From the NCBI GenBank assembly GCA_024690605.1, contig JAILOV010000016.1, forward strand, positions 32,045-96,044: a DNA stretch of 64,000 bases, written 5' to 3'. Positions 30,487 through 41,874 of this stretch are shown piece by piece. Both the position numbers and the translations under genes were made by a program. Position 1 is the stretch's first letter. The number at the start of each line of letters is the position of its first letter. The DNA comes from Lachnospiraceae bacterium. Its GTDB lineage: Bacteria > Bacillota > Clostridia > Lachnospirales > Lachnospiraceae. The notes under the pieces are model-generated. The model searched no databases, was not told the origin of the DNA, and saw only the letters and a program-made list of their open reading frames with translations.

Positions 30487-31299
30487 ATGGAACAGACGAT
30501 CACAATGAAATGTAAAACCTGCGGGAGCAATCTCGGGATCGAGGATGAAGTCTGCCCGTACTGCGGGAGGATCAACGAGCAGGCTGCCGGTCATCGGGAA
30601 GAGATGCAGCAGGTCCGGGATGAATATGAACGGACCAGAGACGATGTTAAGGTCCGGTCGCGATCCGCCGGCAGGATCGGCCGGTTGGCCGTGATCGGCG
30701 CGATGCTTCTGGTCATTGCCGTTCTGGAGATCAGCGTGGTCCGGAATTCCGATGTAGAGATCCGTGAGAAAACAAAGACCGACCGGATCGCCCGTGAGGT
30801 GGACAGAAACAGGGATGCCATCGCGGAGACGCTGCGGGAGCTGGAAAAGAACAGAGCATACCTGGCCATGGACTGCTACATGCTGAATTACCGCCTGCGC
30901 GGAGATGACGCCTATGCCGACTACAGCAGAGTGTTTACGGCGGCTATCAATTACAGCGTGATCTATGAGGATATCCTGAACATCGTTGACGGCTACGAGG
31001 GCTATGACGAAAAGACACCCCGGGACTGGTGCGATGACATCGCGATCTACATCAGCGACTGGGATCGGTATGTCGGCGGATCGTTCTGGCATGACTCGGC
31101 GGATTCGCCGATGCACACGGGCGAACACGGGGCGTTCATCGCCGATGCCCGAAAAGACGCGCAGGATCTGGTGCAGGTCTATTTTGACCTGACGGACGAA
31201 CAGGCATCCGCCATGTGGACGATGGATGAAGAGGCTGTCGCGGACATGCTGTATGAAAACTGCCGGCGGCTCTATCCGGAAAAGAGGTCTGATGCGTAG
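30487..31299 (+). CDS. Zinc-ribbon single-pass membrane protein, unknown function
   Basis: CKTCGSNLGIEDEVCPYCGRIN zinc ribbon, then helix LAVIGAMLLVIAVLEI; starts one base after the preceding stop. Confidence 0.85.
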   Translation: MEQTITMKCKTCGSNLGIEDEVCPYCGRINEQAAGHREEMQQVRDEYERTRDDVKVRSRSAGRIGRLAVIGAMLLVIAVLEISVVRNSDVEIREKTKTDRIAREVDRNRDAIAETLRELEKNRAYLAMDCYMLNYRLRGDDAYADYSRVFTAAINYSVIYEDILNIVDGYEGYDEKTPRDWCDDIAIYISDWDRYVGGSFWHDSADSPMHTGEHGAFIADARKDAQDLVQVYFDLTDEQASAMWTMDEEAVADMLYENCRRLYPEKRSDA

Positions 31300-31702
31300 A
31301 GAAAAGAAGAAAAAGGATCCGGTGATCCTGCTCCTGGATCTGCTCATCATCGTCCTGCTGTTCGTGATGCTCTTTTCCGGAGCCCGCGCCTATTTCTACA
31401 GGAGCCTGACGGATGAGCATTCCTTCGGGCAGGACGCGGGCATGATGTCTTTTGAACTGCAGAGAGGGGACTATGCCGCACTGATCCGCGGGAGATACGT
31501 CAATGAGTTCAACGGAGAGACGGAAGCGTCCCGTTATCACGCGCTCGCGGATTATGTGGAGGCCGCGTCCATGCTGAAGGTCTATGCCGCAAAACACGAC
31601 GATGACAGGGCACAACAGCAGCGGGCGATCATGACCGAAGCACGGGAAGAGATGGGCGATCTCACGGTCTTTGCCGACCGGGTGGATGAAATGTTCCGGT
31701 GA
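31292..31702 (+). CDS. Small single-pass membrane protein, unknown function
   Basis: Likely start ATG 31292 ([35 protein letters not shown]), overlapping the previous gene. Confidence 0.75.
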   Translation: MRREKKKKDPVILLLDLLIIVLLFVMLFSGARAYFYRSLTDEHSFGQDAGMMSFELQRGDYAALIRGRYVNEFNGETEASRYHALADYVEAASMLKVYAAKHDDDRAQQQRAIMTEAREEMGDLTVFADRVDEMFR

Positions 31703-31724
31703 GGATCAGCTTCCGGTCGACCGG

Positions 31725-32178
31725 TAATAAGCCGCAGGGGAGTGCGCAGAAGATCATGAAGCTGCAGCGCCTCCGTCAGTTCCTCCAGCCGGTTCCGATA
31801 GTCCACGTCGGAGAGCCGGTAGATATCCTTGAGCAACTGGAAACTGTCCACGATCGGCACATCCCACCACAGCTGCATCCGCTGCCCGAAGACGACGCCG
31901 ATCCGCCGGACATGGTCCTGCCGGTCTTTCCAGGGGATCCTTCCGTCGACCGTCACTTCTCCGCCATCCGGCGTCATGATCCCGGAAAGGATCTTGACTG
32001 TTGTGGACTTCCCGGCGCCGTTCGGTCCGATGGTGCCCACCAGTTCCCCGCGCGCGATGTCAAACGACAGATCCCGCAGCGCTTCGACGGTCTTGCGCTC
32101 CCGGAAAAGACTCCCTTTTTTCCGCTTCTCCGGAACGGAAAAGGTCTTGTGCAGGTTTTCTACATGGATGAAAGACAT
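31725..32178 (-). pseudogene. ABC-2 type transporter ATPase fragment lacking signature and Walker B motifs
   Basis: [16 protein letters not shown]...[34 protein letters not shown]...[21 protein letters not shown]; similarity stops at [10 protein letters not shown] and the frame then runs antisense into 31292-31702. Confidence 0.85.
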
Positions 32179-32231
32179 GTCATAAAGATACCTTTTCATG
32201 TGTTTGACGTCAAGGAACAATCACGAAGAAA

Positions 32232-32255
32232 GAGGCACAGATCTCTCTGTGCCTC
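32232..32255 (-). terminator. Intrinsic terminator downstream of the DUF4342 gene
   Basis: Perfect 10-bp stem GAGGCACAGA-TCTC-TCTGTGCCTC; minus strand continues TTTCTT. Confidence 0.75.
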
Positions 32256-32293
32256 CCTCCGTTCAGAATGTGTCTGCATTCTGATATACGATT

Positions 32294-32686
32294 TTACTTC
32301 ACTTCATCCGTGGTTCCGTCCTTTTTCACGATCTCGATCTTGCAGCCGAAGCCGAATGCCGCGATCGCGCCGGCGATGAGCGCCCAGGGCGCCGCGACCG
32401 CTCCGAGGAGACCGCCCAGGATACCGACATTCACGGGAACGCTGAGCACGATCTGTTCGTCCTTTTTGATCTGGATGCGATCCACGTTGCCCTCTTCCAC
32501 GCGGGCCTTGATGCGGTTGATGATATCCTCGGTCTTCTCTTTGTCTTCACCGGAGCCAACGGGAATAAAGCTTTCGATCGCCTTGTCCGGATCGTTGTCC
32601 GATTTTCCCAGGAGCTCCTTGGCTGCCGCATAGTCCAGTCCGGTTGCGCTCATGACCTTTTCGATTGCTTCGATCGTAAGTTCCAT
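32294..32686 (-). CDS. DUF4342-type protein with UBA-like N-terminus
   Basis: MELTIEAIEKVMSATGLDYAAAKELLGKSDNDPDKAIESF (UBA/NAC-like), then VPVNVGILGGLLGAVAAPWALIAGAIAAFGFGCKIEIVKKDG. Confidence 0.75.
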   Translation of the reverse strand: MELTIEAIEKVMSATGLDYAAAKELLGKSDNDPDKAIESFIPVGSGEDKEKTEDIINRIKARVEEGNVDRIQIKKDEQIVLSVPVNVGILGGLLGAVAAPWALIAGAIAAFGFGCKIEIVKKDGTTDEVK

Positions 32687-32928
32687 TTCTCCCTCTCTTT
32701 CCGGAGCGTTCGCTCCTGTTTGCCGTACATCTGATAAACAGAGTATACGACGAAGGATCGGCAGGATAAACATCCAATTTGGCAAAATGGGAGGGTGTAT
32801 TTTTCGGATCCGGATCTTCTGTCAAGATCTGATCCGGTACAGATCAAATATTAAGGAGTGTATGATCGGGAGATGCGATATAGTGTATAGTGATCAAGCA
32901 GGCATTCGTACCACGGAGGAAAAGAAGG

Positions 32929-34146
32929 ATGGATATCGCACACAGAAAAGTGAGGAAAAGGATCCGTTTTACCGATGAGGACAACCGGCCTCTTTCGGGG
33001 CAGGCGATCGGCATTCATCAGCAGGATCACGCATTCCTGTTCGGATGCGGCGGCTTTGTTTTCATCCCGTATATCATGCAGGGAGATGAATTCTCCCGGC
33101 AGGTTGCCGACAGCTGGCTGGAGATCTTTAACTACGCCACGCTCCCGTTTTACTGGGGCAACTATGAACGGGAGGAGGGAAAAACAAACAAAGATACGCT
33201 CATGAAGACCGCGCAGTATCTGAAGGAGAATGGCGTCCGGGTCAAGGGACATCCGCTCTGCTGGCACACCGTGTGCGCCGACTGGCTCATGAAATATGAC
33301 AATGCCACGATCCTGGAAAAACAGTTCGACCGGATCGAGCGGGAAGTGACCGGGTTTAAGGGCGTCATCGACATGTGGGATGTGATCAACGAAGTCGTCA
33401 TCATGCCGATCTTCGATAAATATGACAATGCGGTCACAAGGATCTGCAAGGAAAAAGGCCGCGTCGGTCTCATCAGGGAAGTGTTCGCGAGAGCACATGA
33501 AAGCAATCCCGAGGCGGTGCTGCTCCTCAATGATTTCAACACTTCCATTGATTATGAGATCCTGATCGACGGCTGCCTGAACGCGGGTGTGCCCATCAGC
33601 GCCATCGGGATCCAGTCCCACCAGCATCAGGGCTACTGGGGACGGGAGAAACTTCTGGAGGTCCTGGACCGATTCTCTTCTTTCGGACTGCCGATCCACT
33701 TTACCGAAAACACGCTGATCTCCGGCGAACTCATGCCGCCTCATATCGTGGATCTCAATGACTGGCAGGTGGAGCAGTGGCCGACGACCCCCGAGGGGGA
33801 AGCACGCCAGGCGCGGGAGATGGAGGAGATGTACCGGATCCTGTTCTCACACCCGCTGGTCGAAGCGATCACCAGCTGGGATTACAAGGACGGCGCCTGG
33901 CTCGGAGCACCGAGCGGACTGGTCAGAGAGGACGGATCACGCAAGCCTTCCTTTGAGATGCTGAAGAAACTCGTGAAGGAGGAATGGTGGACGGATACCA
34001 CCGTAACGACGGACGAGAACGGCTGGGCGGAGGTGGAAGCCTTTAAGGGAGATTATGCCATAAACTGCGGGGATCGCCGGGCCGATGTGCGGCTGACGAA
34101 TGACGCGGAAACGGTGATCGTCATCCCGCGCGGATCGGACCATTGA
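32929..34146 (+). CDS. Glycoside hydrolase family 10 (endo-xylanase-like), no signal peptide
   Basis: KGHPLCWHTVCADWL, acid/base region DMWDVINEVV, nucleophile region LPIHFTENTLIS, SWDYKDGAWLGAPSGLVREDGSRKPSFEML. Start ATG 32929 after GGAGGA. Confidence 0.92.
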   Translation: MDIAHRKVRKRIRFTDEDNRPLSGQAIGIHQQDHAFLFGCGGFVFIPYIMQGDEFSRQVADSWLEIFNYATLPFYWGNYEREEGKTNKDTLMKTAQYLKENGVRVKGHPLCWHTVCADWLMKYDNATILEKQFDRIEREVTGFKGVIDMWDVINEVVIMPIFDKYDNAVTRICKEKGRVGLIREVFARAHESNPEAVLLLNDFNTSIDYEILIDGCLNAGVPISAIGIQSHQHQGYWGREKLLEVLDRFSSFGLPIHFTENTLISGELMPPHIVDLNDWQVEQWPTTPEGEARQAREMEEMYRILFSHPLVEAITSWDYKDGAWLGAPSGLVREDGSRKPSFEMLKKLVKEEWWTDTTVTTDENGWAEVEAFKGDYAINCGDRRADVRLTNDAETVIVIPRGSDH

Positions 34147-34179
34147 AAACGGCCGGCAAAAGCCGGGGATGAGGGGAAT

Positions 34180-34208
34180 TTGACAACGCTCCGCTCTTTC
34201 CCTAGTAT
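34180..34208 (+). promoter_or_regulatory. Putative sigma70-type promoter
   Basis: TTGACA, 17-nt spacer, TAGTAT upstream of the gene at 34250. Confidence 0.65.
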
Positions 34209-34249
34209 AAAAGAGACAGGAAATCTGTCTGAAAGAAAGGAGGACAGGG

Positions 34250-34765
34250 ATGATGGAAGAGAAGATGAAAAAAGTCAGTCGGCGGATGAACATCTACATG
34301 AGTCTGGCAATGAGCATCTGCCTGTCGATCGTGGGGGTGCTGAACGGCAACATCACCAAGATCATCGCGGGATTTGTTCCGGCGTCGCAGCTTGTCGTGA
34401 GCATCCTTACGAGCTTCCTGATCAGTCTGCTGATCAGTCTGGTGATCGGCTTTCTCGTGCCGATCCATAAGGTGTGCGGTGCCGCTTCAAAGAACATGAA
34501 GCCGGGGATCGGAAAGCGGTGCGTGGAGAGCCTGATCTCGGATCTGATCTATACGCCGGTCATGACGCTGGCGATGACGCTTTTTGCTTACATCCGGGTG
34601 ATGCGGTCCTCGGGCGGGACGGCGGAACTCCATTATCTGCCGATGTTCCTGGCATCGCTCGTGGTCTGCATGGTCTTCGGCTTTGTTCTGATCTACATTT
34701 TTACACCGGCATTCCTGAAAAAGGCCATGAAGGCGGAAGGCGTGGAGCAGCCGCCGCAGGGCTGA
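34250..34765 (+). CDS. DUF2798-like multi-TM membrane protein
   Basis: Several hydrophobic helices (YMSLAMSICLSIVGVLNG, LVVSILTSFLISLLISLVIGFLVPI, FLASLVVCMVFGFVLIYIF). Confidence 0.75.
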   Translation: MMEEKMKKVSRRMNIYMSLAMSICLSIVGVLNGNITKIIAGFVPASQLVVSILTSFLISLLISLVIGFLVPIHKVCGAASKNMKPGIGKRCVESLISDLIYTPVMTLAMTLFAYIRVMRSSGGTAELHYLPMFLASLVVCMVFGFVLIYIFTPAFLKKAMKAEGVEQPPQG

Positions 34766-34767
34766 TG

Positions 34768-34789
34768 AAAAATCCGGCAGGACTGCCGG
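34768..34789 (-). terminator. Intrinsic terminator after trpG
   Basis: Minus strand CCGGCAG-TC-CTGCCGG-ATTTTT. Confidence 0.6.
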
Positions 34790-34827
34790 GCGATGGTTTC
34801 GGATCCTGATGGAAATGCCGGGAGAGA

Positions 34828-35394
34828 TCAGACGGACAGGAAATTCCGGAGCATGATCTTGCCCTCCGGCGTCAGGATGGATTCCGGATGAAACTGAACA
34901 CCGAAGACGGGGCGGGTTTTGTGCATGACAGCCATGACCTCCCCGTCTTTTGTCTGCGCGATCACGCGAAGCTCTTCGGGGAGCGTATCTTTGTCCGCCG
35001 CAAGGGAGTGGTAGCGCGCCACGGGGGTTTCGGGGGAGCAGCCGGCAAACAGCGGCGTGCCCGTGTCCAGCGTGACGATCGACTGCTTGCCGTGCATGAG
35101 CTTTGCGGCATAGGTGATGACACCGCCAAAGGCTGCACAGATCGCCTGATGTCCGAGACAGACGCCGAGGATCGGCGTGTCGTCGTCGAGCGAACGCACG
35201 GCGTCAATGATGATGCCGGCGTCCTCGGGACGCCCGGGACCGGGGGAGAGGATGATGTGAGCGGGATGCAGCGCGCGCACCTCTTCCACGGTCTTTTCGT
35301 CATTGCGGATCACCAGGATGTCGGGATCGATCTCGCCGATATACTGGTAGAGGTTATAGGAAAAACTGTCGTAGTTGTCGATCAGCAGGGTCAT
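34828..35394 (-). CDS. trpG: Anthranilate synthase component II (glutamine amidotransferase)
   Basis: LLIDNYDSFSYNLYQYIGE, LSPGPGRPEDAG, ILGVCLGHQAICAAFGG, GVQFHPESILTPEG. Confidence 0.93.
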   Translation of the reverse strand: MTLLIDNYDSFSYNLYQYIGEIDPDILVIRNDEKTVEEVRALHPAHIILSPGPGRPEDAGIIIDAVRSLDDDTPILGVCLGHQAICAAFGGVITYAAKLMHGKQSIVTLDTGTPLFAGCSPETPVARYHSLAADKDTLPEELRVIAQTKDGEVMAVMHKTRPVFGVQFHPESILTPEGKIMLRNFLSV

Positions 35395-36878
35395 GCGTCA
35401 CCTCCGGTCTCTTCGCCGGCGAGCTCCTGTGCGCGTGTGAGAGCGGTCAGCGAGGCTTTTGCCTTGTTCAGGCATTCCTGGAATTCCGTTTCCGGGACGG
35501 AGTCCGCCACGATCCCGGCACCGCTGCGGACATAGACCATGTCTTTCTTTTTGTAGACGATCCGGATCGCGATGCAGGTGTCCATATTCCCCGTGAAATC
35601 GATATAGCCGATGGCGCCGCCGTAGATCCCGCGTTTGTTGTTCTCCAGTTCGCCGATCAGCTGGCACGCTCTGATCTTGGGCGCTCCCGAAAGCGTTCCC
35701 GCCGGAAGCACCGCCTCGATCGCATCCAGTGCGTCCTTGTCCTCCCGGATCTGACCGCGCACCGTGGAACCGATGTGCATCACGTGAGAAAAACGCAGGA
35801 CGTCGCGGAGCCGTTCCACCTCGACGGTGCCGAACCGGCTGATCCTGCCGAGGTCATTCCTGCCCAGATCCACGAGCATGTTGTGTTCCGCGAGTTCCTT
35901 TTCATCGGCCAGAAGCTCCGCTTCCAGCTGCCGGTCCTCCTGTTCGTTTCTGCCGCGCGGCCTCGTGCCGGCGAGCGGAAAGGTGTGGAGCACACCGTCC
36001 TCGAGCCGGACCAGGGTCTCGGGGGAGGCACCCGCCACTTCCATGTCCGTTCCCGAGAAATAGAACATGTAAGGAGAGGGATTGATCGTGCGCAACATCC
36101 GGTAGGTGTTTAACAGATTGCCCTCAAAGGGCGCGCACAGTCTGTTGGAGAGCACGATCTGGAAAATGTCGCCCTCGCGGATGTGGTTCTTGGCCTTTTC
36201 CACCATGACACAGTAGGCCGCGCGGTCAAAGAGCGGCTGCACCTCGCCGAGGAGCCTGCCGGATGTTTCCGCGGTCTTTTGGCCGTTCCGGATGAGCGCC
36301 GCCAGCCGGTGCAGCTCCGATACCGCACGGGCATAGCCCTCCTCGCCGTCGGACAGGAACATGTTGACGATGAGGATGATCTTCTGACGCAGGTTGTCAA
36401 AGGCGATCACCTTGTCGAAGAGCATCAGATCCACATCCTGAAATCCTTCGGAATCGACGGTCTTGCAACGGACCTCGGGCTCGCTGTAGTTGAGATAGTC
36501 ATAGGAAAAATAGCCGACAAGACCGCCGGTGAAGGGCGGGAGATGATCGAAGCGGGGGCTTTTGTACCCGGCGAGGACCTCGCGGATGAACGCGGACGGA
36601 TCCGCAGTGGAGATCTGCCGGTCCCCTGCCTGCAGCACACCGTCCGTGCAGGTGATGCAGAGCTTCGGTTCAAAACCGAGGAAGGTGTAACGTCCCCATT
36701 TCATGTCCGCGCCGACACTTTCCAGAAGGAAGCAGTGTGCGGACTCGTGTTTCAGGATCTTCAGTGTTTCGATCGGTGTCGTGAAGTCGGAGAGCAGTTC
36801 CGTGCTGACGGGCATGATCCGATAATCGCCCGCTGCGGCAAGCTCTCTGATCGTTTCCGGATTCGGCAGAATTTCCAT
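35391..36878 (-). CDS. trpE: Anthranilate synthase component I
   Basis: Likely start ATG 36878 (MEILPNPETIRELAAAG). LLESV motif near N-terminus; IREGDIFQIVLSNR, PSPYMFYF, AGTRPRG, LPAGTLSGAPKIRACQLIGELE, RSGAGIVADSVPETEF. Overlaps trpG by 4 bp. Confidence 0.93.
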   Translation of the reverse strand: MEILPNPETIRELAAAGDYRIMPVSTELLSDFTTPIETLKILKHESAHCFLLESVGADMKWGRYTFLGFEPKLCITCTDGVLQAGDRQISTADPSAFIREVLAGYKSPRFDHLPPFTGGLVGYFSYDYLNYSEPEVRCKTVDSEGFQDVDLMLFDKVIAFDNLRQKIILIVNMFLSDGEEGYARAVSELHRLAALIRNGQKTAETSGRLLGEVQPLFDRAAYCVMVEKAKNHIREGDIFQIVLSNRLCAPFEGNLLNTYRMLRTINPSPYMFYFSGTDMEVAGASPETLVRLEDGVLHTFPLAGTRPRGRNEQEDRQLEAELLADEKELAEHNMLVDLGRNDLGRISRFGTVEVERLRDVLRFSHVMHIGSTVRGQIREDKDALDAIEAVLPAGTLSGAPKIRACQLIGELENNKRGIYGGAIGYIDFTGNMDTCIAIRIVYKKKDMVYVRSGAGIVADSVPETEFQECLNKAKASLTALTRAQELAGEETGGDA

Positions 36879-36924
36879 GGTCCCCTCCCCGTGTGAACTC
36901 CCTGCCGGGATAAGAAAGGAATGA

Positions 36925-37554
36925 TTACTGGATCGTCGCTTGTTTCCAGGGATTGGATGCGCTGGTATCCGTCGGATCCCAGCCCCGTTCGGGCGCATTC
37001 GGATCGATGTCGGCGAGAACCGGTTTGCCGAGCGCACCGGGGGTCTCGGAATCGGAATAGACAACGACGGTCGTGCCGGGCTTGCAGTTGTCATAGATCC
37101 ACTTCGCGTCTGCCACCGAGAGACGGACACAGCCGAGGGAGGCGGATTCGCCGAGCAGATTGTACTGGTCCCATTCCAGGGAATCCGGCGATTTGGTGCT
37201 GTAGGGAACGGAGTGGAACAGAATGCGCCTGTTGAAACGGACCGCATAGCGGCCGTAGGTGCCGTCGACCATCAGACGCCAGTCATAGTAGTCCGAAGTC
37301 TGGAAACTGCCTTCCGGCGTGCCGTGTCCCTTTCTGCCGCAGGAGCAGGTCATGGACTTGACGGGAACGGTATTGCCCTGTTCATCCACGTGGTAGACCG
37401 TCACGCAGTTCATCGCACGATTGACATAAACAGCATAGTCCGGTCTGGCGTCAAACACGGAGCTCAGGGCGACTGCCTCAGCCTGTTCGGGCAGTGTGAG
37501 CACGGTCAGGATCAGGACCATGGCCAGAATGGCGGTTTTGCGGTTCAATCTCAT
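36925..37554 (-). CDS. Secreted L,D-transpeptidase (YkuD) family protein
   Basis: N-terminal signal sequence (MRLNRKTAILAMVLILTVLTLPEQAEA); catalytic HSVPYSTKSP...LGESASLGCVRLSVADAKWIYDNC. Confidence 0.93.
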   Translation of the reverse strand: MRLNRKTAILAMVLILTVLTLPEQAEAVALSSVFDARPDYAVYVNRAMNCVTVYHVDEQGNTVPVKSMTCSCGRKGHGTPEGSFQTSDYYDWRLMVDGTYGRYAVRFNRRILFHSVPYSTKSPDSLEWDQYNLLGESASLGCVRLSVADAKWIYDNCKPGTTVVVYSDSETPGALGKPVLADIDPNAPERGWDPTDTSASNPWKQATIQ

Positions 37555-37610
37555 ACAACCTCCTTGAAAACAGCGGGTTTGTATAAGATAGACCGGTAGC
37601 AAGTGTTATG

Positions 37611-38534
37611 TCAAGTGGAATCTCGAAATTTTCTGATCATTTCATTGGTGAGGCTGGCGGTTCCGGGGACATCGCCGATCTCATCGCGCCTCCACCAGCG
37701 GGCTTCGGCCAGTTCGGAGGGATCCCGGCGGATCGTGTCATCTCCCGTGACCTCGCAGAAGAGGCCGAGGAGCAGTGCGCCGTCAAAACCCCAGGGCTGG
37801 GAACGGTAATAGGTGATGTGATCCACCTGCAGGCCGACCTCTTCCATGACCTCGCGCCGGACCGTATCCTCGAGGGTCTCGCCGATCTCGCAGTAACCCG
37901 CCACGAGAGAGCGTCCCTTATAGGTCCGGGCACCGGCGTTGTAGACGCTGGACTGATGTCCGTCGGCATACCGGGAGAGGATGATGCGGTCGCCGGAGGT
38001 GACACCGATGATGACGGCCGGATTGATGCGCGGATAGACCGGCAGCCCGCAGGAAGGACAGCGCATCGCCCGCTCCTTTTTGTCGGGGATGAGCGCAGCA
38101 CCGCAGGAGCCGCAGAAGCGGGTGTGCCGGTACCATGCGTGCAGATGCCATGCCGTGGCACCCGCGAAGGAGAGTTCCTGCGGGAGCCCCCGGCGGAAAA
38201 GTCTGGTTGTGAGCATCGTGAAGCCGGGAATAGCGGCATCGCCTTCTGCGGTATCGAGAAAGACGGGGGTCTCATCAAGACGGAACAGAAAACGCAGGGA
38301 GGCGAGCCGGTCCGGTGCCTGCTGCATGTAATCCAGCACATGCGGGAACACCAGTTTCGGCGCTGCGGGGTAGTCATCGCTGACCGGCCGGTCGATCAGG
38401 CGTCCGGTGTCGTCAAAAACGCGCACGAGCACCCTGCCGCCCCCGCCGGCAAAAGCGAAGACGAGATCGTCCGGCTGCGGGTCGGACGGCGCGTAGGTGT
38501 TGATGAGTCTGTGCGGCGCGATTTCCTGAATCAT
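37611..38534 (-). CDS. nudC: NADH pyrophosphatase, Nudix family
   Basis: Zinc finger CGSCGAALIPDKKERAMRCPSCG, Nudix box GYCEIGETLEDTVRREVMEEVG, SQPWGFDGALLLG motif. Confidence 0.94.
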   Translation of the reverse strand: MIQEIAPHRLINTYAPSDPQPDDLVFAFAGGGGRVLVRVFDDTGRLIDRPVSDDYPAAPKLVFPHVLDYMQQAPDRLASLRFLFRLDETPVFLDTAEGDAAIPGFTMLTTRLFRRGLPQELSFAGATAWHLHAWYRHTRFCGSCGAALIPDKKERAMRCPSCGLPVYPRINPAVIIGVTSGDRIILSRYADGHQSSVYNAGARTYKGRSLVAGYCEIGETLEDTVRREVMEEVGLQVDHITYYRSQPWGFDGALLLGLFCEVTGDDTIRRDPSELAEARWWRRDEIGDVPGTASLTNEMIRKFRDST

Positions 38535-38562
38535 ACCCCTATCCTATCAGCACCTTTGACAG

Positions 38563-38592
38563 TTGACAAGACCCCGGAAAATTTCATAAAAT
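38563..38592 (+). promoter_or_regulatory. Putative sigma70-type promoter for ileS
   Basis: TTGACA (38563-38568), 18-nt spacer, TAAAAT (38587-38592). Confidence 0.65.
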
Positions 38593-38636
38593 ACCCTTAA
38601 CTGCGTTCATTTTTAAGAAAAAAGGAGTCAGGCACC

Positions 38637-41846
<3,210 letters not shown>

Positions 41847-41874
41847 TCAAAGCGCATCAAGGAGGAACGAAAGC

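Noticed and set aside
34146-34170. CCGGC-AAAA-GCCGG hairpin as GH10 terminator
   Set aside because: No T-tract follows the stem; too weak to call.
38535-38636. T-box leader upstream of ileS
   Set aside because: The intergenic space is only ~100 bp and the likely transcript leader ~40 nt; no T-box hairpin series was seen.
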